A stretch of DNA of 32,024 bases from Sphingopyxis soli. GTDB taxonomy: Bacteria > Pseudomonadota > Alphaproteobacteria > Sphingomonadales > Sphingomonadaceae. The stretch's first letter is position 1, and every line of letters starts with the position of its first letter. Made by a program: the position numbers and the translations under genes. This document shows positions 24,124 to 31,978 of the stretch, in pieces. Under the pieces are notes generated by a model. That model did not search any database. It was not told the origin of the DNA and was given only the letters and a program-made list of their open reading frames with translations. The stretch is taken from contig NZ_JAFMTR010000040.1 in the NCBI RefSeq assembly GCF_018682675.1, positions 1 through 32,024 on the forward strand, read 5' to 3'.

Positions 24124-24747
24124 ATGGCTACCTCCATTCGCCTTTCGCGCGGCGGTTCGAAAAAGCGTCCCTATTACAAGATCGTCGTCGCCGATTCGCG
24201 CAGCCCGCGCGACGGCCGCTTCATCGAGCGCCTCGGCAGCTACAACCCGCTGCTCGCCAAGGACAATCCGGAGCGCGTGAAGCTCGACACCGAGCGCGCG
24301 GCGCACTGGCTGAGCGTCGGCGCGCAGCCGACCGATCGCGTTGCCCGTTTCCTCGACGCTGCTGGGGTCAAGGAACGTGCCGCCCGTAACAACCCGAAGA
24401 AGGCCGAGCCGGGCGAGAAGGCCAAGGAACGCGCCGAAGAAAAGGCCGCGAAGATCGCTGAGGCCGAAGAAGCCGCAGCCGCTGCCGCCGCCGCACCGGC
24501 TCCCGAGCCCGAAGCGGTCGAAGACGCCGCTCCCGCTGAAGACGTTGCCGCTCCCGAAGCTGCGGAATCGGATGCGACCGGGTCGGTGAAGAGCGAAGAA
24601 ACCGCCGAAGCTGTCGCCGACGCGGTTGCCGACGAAGTTCCGGCCGACGCGACCGCCGCCGACGCGACCGCGATCGCCGAGGAAGTTGCTGAAGGCGGCC
24701 CGGTTGCCGAAGAAGCTCCGGCCGGCGAAGAAAAGGCCGAAGGCTAA
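24124..24747 (+). CDS. rpsP: Ribosomal protein bS16 with long acidic C-terminal extension
   Basis: 30S subunit protein. The conserved bS16 fold occupies about residues 1-85 ([20 protein letters not shown], then [13 protein letters not shown] and [11 protein letters not shown]). The total length of 207 is more than twice the basic bS16 length. From residue about 100 on the chain is a low-complexity Ala/Glu/Pro/Asp-rich tail, strongly acidic, likely disordered and exposed. Extensions here are known in alphaproteobacteria, but this one is long. The start ATG at 24124 has AAAGGAA 8 bases upstream. rimM begins three bases after the stop, so the two are tightly coupled. Confidence 0.96.
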   Translation: MATSIRLSRGGSKKRPYYKIVVADSRSPRDGRFIERLGSYNPLLAKDNPERVKLDTERAAHWLSVGAQPTDRVARFLDAAGVKERAARNNPKKAEPGEKAKERAEEKAAKIAEAEEAAAAAAAAPAPEPEAVEDAAPAEDVAAPEAAESDATGSVKSEETAEAVADAVADEVPADATAADATAIAEEVAEGGPVAEEAPAGEEKAEG

Positions 24748-24750
24748 GCC

Positions 24751-25260
24751 TTGGCCGACGCAAACCGCCCCGTCACCCTCGCCGCCATTGCCGGCGCGCA
24801 CGGGGTGCGGGGCGAGGTGCGGCTCAAATTGTTCGGCGAAGGCGCGGAATCGCTCCGCGCCTTTTCCGTTTTCGACGCGGGCGGGCGAAAGCTGACGCTG
24901 AAGTCGGTCCGCCCCGTGAACCAGGGCGCGGTGGCGACCTTCGCCGAAGTGACCGACCGCAGCGCGGCCGAAGCCTTGCGCGGCACGGTGCTGACGGTTC
25001 CGCGCTCGGCGCTGCCGCCGCTTGGGGCCGGCGAATATTATCATCACGACCTGATCGGCCTGCCGTGCGTCTCGACCGACGGCGCCGCGATCGGCCATGT
25101 CGCGGCGGTCGAGAATTTCGGCGCTGGCGACATCCTCGAAATCGAGAAGCCCGCCGAACCCGGCAAGAAGCCCGTCCGCTTCATGGTGCCGATGAACGCG
25201 CGCGCGGTTCCGGCGTGGACCGACGATGGCGTGACCATCGACGCCGCATTCGTCGAGTAA
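24751..25260 (+). CDS. rimM: Ribosome maturation factor RimM
   Basis: 16S rRNA processing and 30S assembly factor that binds uS19. It has 169 residues, a normal length. The N-terminal domain shows IAGAHGVRGEVRLKLF; the PRC-barrel part shows GEYYHHDLIGLPC and ends VPMNARAVPAWTDDGVTID. The start is a TTG at 24751, three bases after the rpsP TAA. No ATG or GTG fits the family N-terminus, and GAAGG lies about 8 bases upstream inside rpsP, so translation is likely coupled. trmD would normally be next; here a foreign-looking stretch of about 3 kb intervenes. Confidence 0.95.
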   Translation: MADANRPVTLAAIAGAHGVRGEVRLKLFGEGAESLRAFSVFDAGGRKLTLKSVRPVNQGAVATFAEVTDRSAAEALRGTVLTVPRSALPPLGAGEYYHHDLIGLPCVSTDGAAIGHVAAVENFGAGDILEIEKPAEPGKKPVRFMVPMNARAVPAWTDDGVTIDAAFVE

Positions 25261-25279
25261 CGGACGCTCCTTTATTGCT

Positions 25280-25355
25280 CGTCATTCCGGACTTGATCCG
25301 GGATCCATCATCCAGCGCTGGCGGCAATGGACCCCGGATCGAGTCCGGGGTGACG
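25280..25355. repeat. Interspersed inverted repeat after rimM
   Basis: Two 28-base arms (25280-25307 and 25328-25355) are inverted copies with four mismatches, each itself palindromic around TCCGGACTTGATCCGG or its relative CCCCGGATCGAGTCCGGGG. A 20-base spacer lies between. This is the well-known type of extragenic repeat found in many alphaproteobacteria (general knowledge). It starts 20 bases after rimM and sits at the left edge of the inserted segment. Confidence 0.8.
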
Positions 25356-25420
25356 AAGGAGTATGATTGTCGGTGGCGTCACCCGCTGTTAGCCTGACCG
25401 CGATTTGCCAAGGAGGGTCT

Positions 25421-26935
25421 ATGCGCTGGAAATCGGGCTTCGCTTTTGCTCTCATATTTGCGGGCGCGGTTCCCGCCGCCGCGCAGGAAGGCGCGCCCAA
25501 GACCCTCGCCCAGATAGCTCCTGAAATCGATGCACTCTTCGCCAAATTCCAGACTGACCAGCACGTCCCCGGCCTCGTCTATGGCATCGTGAAGGACGGC
25601 AAGCTCGCCTATGTGAAAGGCGTCGGCGTCCAGAACATCGACGACAAGCGAACGGTTACCCCCGACAGCCTGTTCCGCATCGCCTCGATGACCAAGGCCT
25701 TCACCGCGCTGTCGATCCTGAAGCTGCGCGACGACGGCAAGCTTCGGCTCGACGATCTCGCCGAGGATTATGTCCCCGAGATGAAGGGCTGGACCTATCC
25801 GACCGCAGATAGCCCGCGCATCCGCATCCGCGATCTGCTCCAGCATGTCGGCGGTTTCGTCACCGACGATCCGTGGGGCGACCGCCAGCAGGTACTGCCG
25901 CAGGACGAATTCACGAAGATGATCGCGGCGGGCGTGCCGTTCAGCCGCGTGCCGCAGAGCCAACATGAATATTCGAACTTCGGCTATGCCTTGCTCGGCC
26001 GGGTCGTTTCGAAGGCGTCGGGCATGGCGTACACCGACTATGTCCGGCAGACGATCCTGACCCCGCTCGGCATGACGGGCAGCGGTTACGACGCGCCGCA
26101 CGCCCCGAAAGCGCGCTATGCGCTCGGCTATCGCTGGGAGAATGAGCGCTGGAGCGCCGAGCCCGAGATGGTCGACGGCGCGTTCAACAGCATGGGCGGG
26201 CTGCAGGTCAGCGCGCGGGATTATGCGAAATGGGTCGCCTTCCTGCTCTCGGCATGGCCCGCGCGCGACGATCCCGACACCGGACCGGTCAAGCGGTCGA
26301 CGGTGCGCGAGATTGCACAGGGGCTCAATTTCGTCGCGGTGACGAACCGCATCGGGTCGACCGGCGCGACCGCGTGCAAGCAGGCCGCGGCTTACGGCAT
26401 GGGCTGGCGTGTCGCGCAGGATTGCGACCTCGGCCTCACCCTCGCGCACGGCGGCGGCTATCCGGGCTATGGCAGCCATGTGATGCTGATGCCCGACTAT
26501 GGCGTCGGCGTGTTCGCCTTGTCGAACCGGACCTATGCGGGGCCGTCCGCGCCCGCGTGGGACACAGCCGTCGCGATGCACAAGGCTGGATTGCTCGAGG
26601 GTCGGGCGGTGGCGGTGTCGCCGGCTATTGCGGACCTCTACGCCGCGTCGAAGGCGGCTTATGCGGCGGGGAACCTCGGCCCTCTTCGGGACAGGTTGGC
26701 AATGAACTTTCTGATGGACCGCTCGGCGGAGAATTGGGTGGCCGAATTCGCGCGATTGAAGGCGGAGGTCGGCGCGTGCCCCGCGGATGAGCCATTGGCG
26801 CCCGCGGGTGCGATGTCGACGGCGTTCCGTCTCAATTGCGAAAAGGGCAAGCTCGACGGCCAGTTGCTGCTCGCGCCGACCCGGCCGGCAACGATCCAGG
26901 CGCTGCGCTTTCGCATCGTCAGGGACGCGCCCTGA
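25421..26935 (+). CDS. Secreted serine beta-lactamase-like hydrolase
   Basis: A 504-residue penicillin-binding-protein-fold serine hydrolase. The signal peptide (about 1-21, ending AAAQ) sends it to the periplasm. The nucleophile motif is SMTK (Ser89, Lys92), the second motif YSN (Tyr184-Asn186) and the third HGG (His343) in LAHGGGYPGYGS. This set fits the beta-lactamase/transpeptidase-like family (class C-like, EstB, D-aminopeptidase), whose members range from esterases to peptidases, so true beta-lactam resistance cannot be claimed. A C-terminal domain of about 120 residues follows the core. The start ATG at 25421 has a perfect AGGAGG four bases upstream; the open frame extends further up without a start signal. 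It lies between rimM and trmD, where the usual operon has no gene. Confidence 0.88.
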   Translation: MRWKSGFAFALIFAGAVPAAAQEGAPKTLAQIAPEIDALFAKFQTDQHVPGLVYGIVKDGKLAYVKGVGVQNIDDKRTVTPDSLFRIASMTKAFTALSILKLRDDGKLRLDDLAEDYVPEMKGWTYPTADSPRIRIRDLLQHVGGFVTDDPWGDRQQVLPQDEFTKMIAAGVPFSRVPQSQHEYSNFGYALLGRVVSKASGMAYTDYVRQTILTPLGMTGSGYDAPHAPKARYALGYRWENERWSAEPEMVDGAFNSMGGLQVSARDYAKWVAFLLSAWPARDDPDTGPVKRSTVREIAQGLNFVAVTNRIGSTGATACKQAAAYGMGWRVAQDCDLGLTLAHGGGYPGYGSHVMLMPDYGVGVFALSNRTYAGPSAPAWDTAVAMHKAGLLEGRAVAVSPAIADLYAASKAAYAAGNLGPLRDRLAMNFLMDRSAENWVAEFARLKAEVGACPADEPLAPAGAMSTAFRLNCEKGKLDGQLLLAPTRPATIQALRFRIVRDAP

Positions 26936-26942
26936 CAATTGC

Positions 26943-26982
26943 GGCCTGCCGCCCCGTTGCAAGGGGGGTGGGGCGGCAGGCC
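26943..26982. terminator. GC-rich hairpin between convergent genes
   Basis: A perfect 13 bp stem (26943-26955 with 26970-26982, 14-base loop) lies 8 bases past the hydrolase stop and 9 bases before the stop of the small minus-strand gene. It has no T-run on either side, so it is at best a weak or Rho-assisted bidirectional terminator or an mRNA end-stabiliser. Confidence 0.5.
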
Positions 26983-26990
26983 CGCGCCGC

Positions 26991-27212
26991 TCAGCGGCGT
27001 TTCGTGACGCGCGCCGGCACCGCCCGCTTCGCGAGGCGGCGCGCCGGGACGGCGCAGTCGAAATAGGAATCTTCGCCCGGCGCATGGATCGGGGTGACGA
27101 GGTCCGCGAATGCGCGGAACCTGGCGCCGAGCCATTTGATCGCGCGATCGAGATCGGCGCTCATCCGTTCGTGGCCGTGTACCCAGCCGCGCATGAAATG
27201 CTCTTCCATCAT
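26991..27212 (-). CDS. Small protein of unknown function (73 residues)
   Basis: Not recognised. The frame is open to 27290, but the tandem ATGs at 27212 and 27209 have AGGAG 7 bases upstream, making a convincing start. The product begins MMEEHFMRGWVHGHERM, continues with a likely amphipathic helix (LDRAIKWLGARFRAFADL, residues 21-38), then HAPGEDSYFDCAVPARR with a single Cys53, and ends in a basic tail (KRAVPARVTKRR). There is no signal peptide or membrane segment. It is transcribed divergently from the LysR gene across a 100 bp gap that holds an inverted repeat, so it may be the regulator's target. Confidence 0.6.
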   Translation of the reverse strand: MMEEHFMRGWVHGHERMSADLDRAIKWLGARFRAFADLVTPIHAPGEDSYFDCAVPARRLAKRAVPARVTKRR

Positions 27213-27257
27213 GGCCTGTCTCCTGTCTTGACCCCCTTCAAATGCGCCTGACGAGGT

Positions 27258-27281
27258 GGCAAAGCCAACAAAAGCTTTGCC
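27258..27281. promoter_or_regulatory. Inverted repeat between the small gene and lysR (candidate LysR operator)
   Basis: GGCAAAG (27258-27264) and CTTTGCC (27275-27281) are perfect inverted copies separated by 10 bases. The site lies in the 100 bp divergent gap, 46 bases from the small gene's start and 32 bases from the lysR start. LysR regulators commonly bind such dyads in the gap shared with a divergent target gene. Confidence 0.4.
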
Positions 27282-27312
27282 GGATGTCATAAGTGGAGCT
27301 TATATATCGCCG

Positions 27313-28230
27313 ATGTCGAAACTTCCGCCCCTTGCCGCCGTTCGTGCCTTCGAGGCGGCCGCGCGCCTGCAGAATTTCTCGCGCGCCGGAGAGGAACTCG
27401 GGATGACGCAGGCCGCGATAAGCTATCAAATCCGCCAATTGGAGCAGCGGCTCGGCCGTGCGCTGTTCGTGCGGGAGAAGGGGCGGGTGCGCCTTTCCGA
27501 AACCGGGCAGCGGCTGCTGCCGACAATAAGCGGAGCTTTCGCCGCGATGGGCGACGCCTTCGCCGCGATCAGCAGCGACGATGCGGAGGTGCTGACGATC
27601 AGCGCCGCGATCACGCTCGGCGGCACCTGGCTTAGCGCGCGGATCGGCCGCTTCCAGCTTCGCTACCCCGACCTTGCCGTCCGGTTGCTGATGTCGAACG
27701 ACCTCGTCGATTTTGACGCGACCAGTGTCGACGTCGCGCTGCGGACCGGCAACGGTCACTGGCCGGGGCTGCGCACCGACTTCCTGTTCCGCAGCCATGT
27801 GACCCCGATCTGTTCGCCGGTGCTTCTTGATGCGAACCATATCGCGACGCCCGCCGACCTGCTGCGCGCCGAACGTTTGGCGCCCAACGATCCCTGGTGG
27901 GCGGGCTGGTTCGCCGCCGCGGGCATCGGCACCCCGCCGCCGCCGCGGCAGGGGATCGAACTCGACAGCCAGCTTCAGGAATCGATCGCGGTGCAGGGCG
28001 GCTTCGGCATCGCGCTGATGACCCCGCTCTACTGGCGAACCGAGCTTGAGACGGGGCGGCTCGTGCGGCCGTTCGAGACGATTTACGAGCCCGGCACCGG
28101 CAATTTCCTCGTCCACCGCGACAATCGGGTGGGGGTGCGCAAGATCGAACGCTTCCGCGAATGGCTGCGCGAGGAGCTGGCGATGGATCGCCAGATGATC
28201 CCGGAGCCGCTATGGGAGCCGCTGCCATGA
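27313..28230 (+). CDS. LysR-family transcriptional regulator (GcvA-like)
   Basis: A 305-residue regulator. The N-terminal winged helix-turn-helix (residues about 5-62) reads [20 protein letters not shown] and [19 protein letters not shown], as in the GcvA subgroup; an effector-binding domain follows (about 90-295). The start ATG at 27313 gives the family N-terminus; AGTGGAG lies upstream at a somewhat long spacing. The frame is open 19 codons further up without a better start. Its last codons overlap the trmD start as ATGA, so the regulator is translationally coupled to an essential tRNA enzyme. The effector is unknown. Candidate targets are the small divergent gene and the beta-lactamase-like hydrolase. 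Confidence 0.93.
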   Translation: MSKLPPLAAVRAFEAAARLQNFSRAGEELGMTQAAISYQIRQLEQRLGRALFVREKGRVRLSETGQRLLPTISGAFAAMGDAFAAISSDDAEVLTISAAITLGGTWLSARIGRFQLRYPDLAVRLLMSNDLVDFDATSVDVALRTGNGHWPGLRTDFLFRSHVTPICSPVLLDANHIATPADLLRAERLAPNDPWWAGWFAAAGIGTPPPPRQGIELDSQLQESIAVQGGFGIALMTPLYWRTELETGRLVRPFETIYEPGTGNFLVHRDNRVGVRKIERFREWLREELAMDRQMIPEPLWEPLP

Positions 28231-28964
28231 CCTTCACCGCCGTTCCCCTGACCCTTTATCCCGACATGTTTCCCGGCCCGCTGGGGCACAGCATGGCGGG
28301 GCGTGCGCTCGATGCAGGGGTCTGGTCGTGCGCGCCGGTCCATATCCGCGATTTCGCTACCGACAAGCATCGCACCGTCGACGACACGCCCGCGGGGGGC
28401 GGCGCGGGGATGGTGCTCAAGGCCGATGTGCTGGCGGCGGCGGTCGACCACGCGAGTGCGGCGCATCCGGACCTCCCGATCCTCGCCATGACGCCGCGCG
28501 GAACGCCGGTTACCCAGGCCCGCGTGCGCGGGATTGCGGCAGGGCCGGGGGCGATCATCCTGTGCGGCCGGTTCGAGGGATTCGACGAGCGCATCTTCGA
28601 TGCGCGCCCGATCGAACAGCTGTCGATGGGCGACATCATCCTGTCGGGCGGCGAGATGGGCGCGCTGTTGCTGCTCGACGCTTGCATTCGGCTGCTTCCC
28701 GGCGTAATGGGCGCGGCTTCAAGTGGTGATGACGAATCGTTTGAAAACGGTTTGCTCGAATATCCCCACTATACCCGACCTGTCATATGGGAAGGGCGCA
28801 CGATCCCCGAAGTGCTGCGATCGGGGGATCATGCGAAGATCGATGCCTGGCGGAAACATCAGGCGGAGACGGACACTCGGTTACGCAGGCCGGACCTTTG
28901 GGAGCGTCATGTCGATGCTCGGGACCGACCTGCCTCTGGCGCGCGGCGAAAGAATAAGGACTAG
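28227..28964 (+). CDS. trmD: tRNA (guanine-N1-)-methyltransferase TrmD
   Basis: SPOUT-class methyltransferase that makes m1G37 in tRNA and prevents +1 frameshifting. It has 245 residues. Knot motifs are visible: PRGTPVTQ (90-97), [10 protein letters not shown] (113-122) and [12 protein letters not shown] (132-143). The start ATG at 28227 overlaps the lysR TGA and has GGGAG 9 bases upstream; another in-frame ATG at 28212 is less well placed. rplS follows after 5 bases. trmD is separated from its usual neighbour rimM by about 3 kb of inserted genes, so it may depend on a promoter near lysR. Confidence 0.97.
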   Translation: MTFTAVPLTLYPDMFPGPLGHSMAGRALDAGVWSCAPVHIRDFATDKHRTVDDTPAGGGAGMVLKADVLAAAVDHASAAHPDLPILAMTPRGTPVTQARVRGIAAGPGAIILCGRFEGFDERIFDARPIEQLSMGDIILSGGEMGALLLLDACIRLLPGVMGAASSGDDESFENGLLEYPHYTRPVIWEGRTIPEVLRSGDHAKIDAWRKHQAETDTRLRRPDLWERHVDARDRPASGARRKNKD

Positions 28965-28969
28965 AGGAC

Positions 28970-29347
28970 ATGAACCTCATCCAGACGATCGAAGCCGAAG
29001 AAATTGCCAAGGCCGGCAAGACGATTCCCGAATTCCGCCCCGGCGACACGCTGAAGGTCGGCGTGAAGGTGGTCGAAGGCGAACGCACCCGCGTCCAGAA
29101 TTTCGAGGGCGTGTGCATCGCGCGCTCGAACAAGGGCATGGGCTCCAACTTCACCGTGCGCAAAATGTCGTTCGGCGAAGGTGTCGAGCGCGTCTTCCCG
29201 CTCTATTCGCCGAACATCGACAGCATTACCGTCGTCCGCAAGGGCGCGGTGCGCCGCGCGAAGCTTTACTATCTGCGTGGCCGCACCGGTAAATCGGCGC
29301 GTATTGCGGAACGCCGCGATTACCGGTCGGAAGCCGGCGAAGGCTAA
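28970..29347 (+). CDS. rplS: Ribosomal protein bL19
   Basis: 50S subunit protein at the 30S-50S interface. It has 125 residues. The motifs [30 protein letters not shown] and [15 protein letters not shown] are characteristic, and the C-terminus [18 protein letters not shown] is the usual basic end, followed by a short extra tail. The start ATG at 28970 has AGAGGAC directly upstream, 5 bases after the trmD stop. It is the last gene of the ribosomal run and is followed by a strong terminator. Confidence 0.98.
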   Translation: MNLIQTIEAEEIAKAGKTIPEFRPGDTLKVGVKVVEGERTRVQNFEGVCIARSNKGMGSNFTVRKMSFGEGVERVFPLYSPNIDSITVVRKGAVRRAKLYYLRGRTGKSARIAERRDYRSEAGEG

Positions 29348-29384
29348 GGAGAGCTTCTCTCACCCAAAGCCGAATCAGCTTTCC

Positions 29385-29428
29385 AAAACGACCGGTTCCG
29401 CCAACAGGCAGAGCCGGTCGTTTTCATT
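29385..29428 (+). terminator. Rho-independent terminator after rplS
   Basis: A 14 bp stem (29385-29398 with 29411-29424, one T-G mismatch, 12-base loop) whose 3' arm ends in TTTT, followed by CATTTC. It lies 38 bases past rplS and 28 bases before asd, so asd needs its own promoter or read-through. Confidence 0.8.
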
Positions 29429-29455
29429 TCAGCATCAGCATAAAGGGCATAACAG

Positions 29456-30481
29456 ATGGGTTACCGGATCGTCGTCGCGGGTGCGACGGGCAATGTCGGG
29501 CGCGAAGTGCTCGCCATCCTCGCCGAGCGCGAATTTCCCTATGACGAAATCGCCGCGGTCGCATCGTCGCGCAGCCAGGGCGACGAGATCGAGATCGGCG
29601 ATACCGGCAAGACCGTCAAATGCCAGAATATCGAGAATTTCGACTGGTCCGGCTGGGACATGGCGATTTTCGCGATCGGCAGCGACGCGACCGCGATCCA
29701 CGCGCCCAAAGCCGCGGCCGCGGGCTGCGTCGTGATCGACAACTCGTCGCTCTATCGCATGGATCCCGACGTGCCGCTGATCGTGCCGGAGGTGAACCCC
29801 GAGGCGATCGACGGCTATGGGAAGCGCAACATCATCGCGAACCCCAATTGCTCCACCGCGCAGATGGTCGTCGCGCTGAAGCCGCTGCACGATGCCGCGA
29901 CGATCAAGCGCGTCGTCGTCGCGACCTATCAGTCGGTGTCGGGCGCGGGCAAGGCCGGGATGGACGAGCTTTGGAACCAGACGCGCCAGATCTTCGTCGG
30001 CGACGAGAAGGACGTGCAGAAATTCACCAAGCAGATCGCCTTCAACGTCATCCCGCATATCGACAAGTTCCTCGACGACGGCTCGACCAAGGAAGAGTGG
30101 AAGATGGTCGCCGAGACGAAGAAGATCCTCGATCCGAAGATCAAGGTCACCGCGACCTGCGTCCGCGTTCCCGTCTTCGTTGGTCACTCCGAGGCGATCA
30201 ACATCGAGATGGAGAAGGAACTGTCGGCCGAGGATGCCCAGCGCATCCTGCGCGAAGCGCCGGGCGTGATGCTCGTCGACAAGCGCGAGGACGGCGGATA
30301 CATCACGCCCGTCGAGTGCGTCGGCGACTATGCGACCTTCGTCAGCCGCGTGCGCGACGACAGCACGGTCGATAACGGCCTCAACCTCTGGTGCGTCAGC
30401 GACAATCTCCGCAAGGGCGCGGCGCTGAACGCGGTCCAGATCGCCGAACTGCTCGGCCGCCGGCACCTGAAAAAGGGCTGA
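29456..30481 (+). CDS. asd: Aspartate-semialdehyde dehydrogenase
   Basis: NADPH-dependent enzyme that reduces aspartyl phosphate to the semialdehyde, the branch point for lysine/DAP, threonine and methionine. It has 341 residues. The dinucleotide loop is GATGNVG (9-15), the catalytic cysteine Cys132 (NPNCSTAQM) and the catalytic histidine His244 (VGHSEAIN). The start ATG at 29456 has AAAGGG 9 bases upstream. The short upstream gap after the rplS terminator shows no clear promoter. DapF, later in the same pathway, is encoded on the minus strand at 19888-20694. Confidence 0.98.
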   Translation: MGYRIVVAGATGNVGREVLAILAEREFPYDEIAAVASSRSQGDEIEIGDTGKTVKCQNIENFDWSGWDMAIFAIGSDATAIHAPKAAAAGCVVIDNSSLYRMDPDVPLIVPEVNPEAIDGYGKRNIIANPNCSTAQMVVALKPLHDAATIKRVVVATYQSVSGAGKAGMDELWNQTRQIFVGDEKDVQKFTKQIAFNVIPHIDKFLDDGSTKEEWKMVAETKKILDPKIKVTATCVRVPVFVGHSEAINIEMEKELSAEDAQRILREAPGVMLVDKREDGGYITPVECVGDYATFVSRVRDDSTVDNGLNLWCVSDNLRKGAALNAVQIAELLGRRHLKKG

Positions 30482-30494
30482 GTGAGATCCCATC

Positions 30495-30528
30495 CCCGTT
30501 CGCATCTCGACTTCGGGATGCGAACGGG
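30495..30528. repeat. Palindromic interspersed repeat, copy 2
   Basis: A perfect 12 bp stem, CCCGTTCGCATC (30495-30506) with GATGCGAACGGG (30517-30528), loop TCGACTTCGG. It fills the gap between asd and the DDAH gene. It shares the blocks GCATCTCGACTTCG and GATGCGAACGG with the copy at the start of the window. There is no T-run, so it is a repeat and not a typical terminator. Confidence 0.75.
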
Positions 30529-30540
30529 TAGGGAAGGGCG

Positions 30541-31320
30541 ATGACCTCGCCCTTCGCTTTCACCCATGCGCTCTGCCGCACCCCCGCCCCCTCGGCCGTC
30601 AACGGCATCCGCGCGGGCGGCGGACCCGACCCCGATCTCGCGATCCTGCTCGCCGAGCATGAAGCCTATGTCAGGGCGCTTCGCGAGCTTGGCCTCGCTG
30701 TCGACGTGCTGCCGGCGCTGGGCGATTTCCCCGATGCGCTGTTCACCGAAGATGTCGCGCTGACCTTGCCCGAAGGCGCGATCCTGCTCCGTCCCGGCGC
30801 GCCGACGCGGGCGGGCGAAGTGGCGCATATCCGTGGACCGCTGGCGGAGCGCCATCCGAGGCTGCTCGCGATGTCCGGTCCCGGCCATGCCGACGGCGGC
30901 GACGTGCTGCGCCTTGCCGATCGCGTGATCATCGGTCTTTCGGACCGCACCGATCGCACCGGCGCCGGAGAACTGAAGGGGCTGCTCGCTGAGCTCGGCT
31001 ACCGCGCCGAGGTTGCGGACACCCCCAAAAGCGTCCTGCATTTCAAGACCGGCTGCGGCCTGATCGACGAGCGGACCGTGCTGGCGGTTCCCGCGATGCG
31101 CGACTGCCCCGAATTCGCAGGGCTGGAGGTTGTGCTCACCCCGCCCGGCGAAGAGGGCGCTGCGAACATCCTGCGCGTTCGCGACACGGTGCTGATCGGC
31201 GAGCGCTGGCCGGCGACGCAGGCGATGCTCGCCGCGCGCGGGGTGCCGTATCGCGCCCTGGCGACCGACCATGTCGCGCGCCTCGATGCGGGGCTGAGCT
31301 GCATGTCGCTGCGCTGGTAA
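30541..31320 (+). CDS. Dimethylarginine dimethylaminohydrolase (DDAH) family amidinohydrolase
   Basis: A 259-residue member of the amidinotransferase fold. It probably hydrolyses an N-methylated arginine to citrulline and a methylamine, as DDAH does, though arginine deiminase-like substrates are possible. The catalytic cysteine is Cys254 near the C-terminus (LSCMSLRW), the histidine His167 (VLHFKTGCG), and the acidic substrate-binding sites are PDALFTED (64-71) and DGGDVL (118-123). The start ATG at 30541 has GGGAAGGG just upstream. It begins 59 bases after asd with a palindromic repeat between, so co-transcription with asd is possible but not shown. No transporter for methylarginine is nearby. 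Confidence 0.85.
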   Translation: MTSPFAFTHALCRTPAPSAVNGIRAGGGPDPDLAILLAEHEAYVRALRELGLAVDVLPALGDFPDALFTEDVALTLPEGAILLRPGAPTRAGEVAHIRGPLAERHPRLLAMSGPGHADGGDVLRLADRVIIGLSDRTDRTGAGELKGLLAELGYRAEVADTPKSVLHFKTGCGLIDERTVLAVPAMRDCPEFAGLEVVLTPPGEEGAANILRVRDTVLIGERWPATQAMLAARGVPYRALATDHVARLDAGLSCMSLRW

Positions 31321-31369
31321 TCGCGCGCGGCGGTGGCATAAGGATCGATAAGCGAAACAGGAGGCGGCG

Positions 31370-31978
31370 ATGCGGGCGTGGACGGGCTGGGTGATGCTGG
31401 GATTGCTCGCGGCGTGCAAGCCTGCCGACAAGCCCCCTGCCGACGACACGGCGGTGCCCTCGGCGCCGCCGGTGCCCGAGGCGAAGGCGGACGGCCCCGC
31501 CGCGGCCACGACCGCGGTCGCGCTCGATGCCGAGGGTCTGCGTTTCGTCGACAAGAACACCGGCCGGGCAAGCCTGCTCGCTTTCGGCGTCCCGCGCGAA
31601 CAGGCCGAGAATGCGCTCGCGAACGTCGCGGGCAAGGCCGACGACCGCAGCGACAATAATGAATGCGGCGCGGGGCCGATGGCGTTCACCCGCTTCGACG
31701 CGATGACGCTCAACTTCCAGGACGGCAAGTTCGTCGGCTGGTTCCTCGGCAACGAAAAGGGCGCAAAGGACTATTCGACGCCGAGCGGGATCGGCATCGG
31801 AACGACGCGCGCCAAGGCGAAGCAATCGGTCACGATCACCGATATCGAGGACAGCACGCTGGGCGAGGAGTTCAGCATCGGCACCGGCGGCACGGTCGTC
31901 GGCGGCATGTTCGCCGAACCCGGCGACGCGGCCAAGGTCGACGCGCTGTTCGCCGGCGCGAACTGCTTCTTCCGCTGA
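31370..31978 (+). CDS. Putative lipoprotein of unknown function
   Basis: A 202-residue protein with a lipoprotein signal peptide: MRAWTGWVMLGLLAAC, lipobox LAAC with Cys16 as the lipidation site, followed by Lys and not Asp, which suggests outer-membrane sorting under the E. coli rule. A Pro/Ala/Asp-rich linker (17-50) leads to a compact domain (about 52-202) with two further cysteines, near residue 99 (NNECGAG) and residue 200 (ANCFFR), that could form a disulfide. The start ATG at 31370 has AGGAGG 6 bases upstream. I do not recognise the domain. It lies 49 bases after the DDAH gene on the same strand. Confidence 0.8.
   Translation: MRAWTGWVMLGLLAACKPADKPPADDTAVPSAPPVPEAKADGPAAATTAVALDAEGLRFVDKNTGRASLLAFGVPREQAENALANVAGKADDRSDNNECGAGPMAFTRFDAMTLNFQDGKFVGWFLGNEKGAKDYSTPSGIGIGTTRAKAKQSVTITDIEDSTLGEEFSIGTGGTVVGGMFAEPGDAAKVDALFAGANCFFR

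Noticed and set aside
25421..26935. Antibiotic resistance gene reading of the beta-lactamase-like protein
   Set aside because: The SxxK/YxN/HGG set is shared by esterases and peptidases of the same fold. Nothing in the sequence or context shows beta-lactam hydrolysis.
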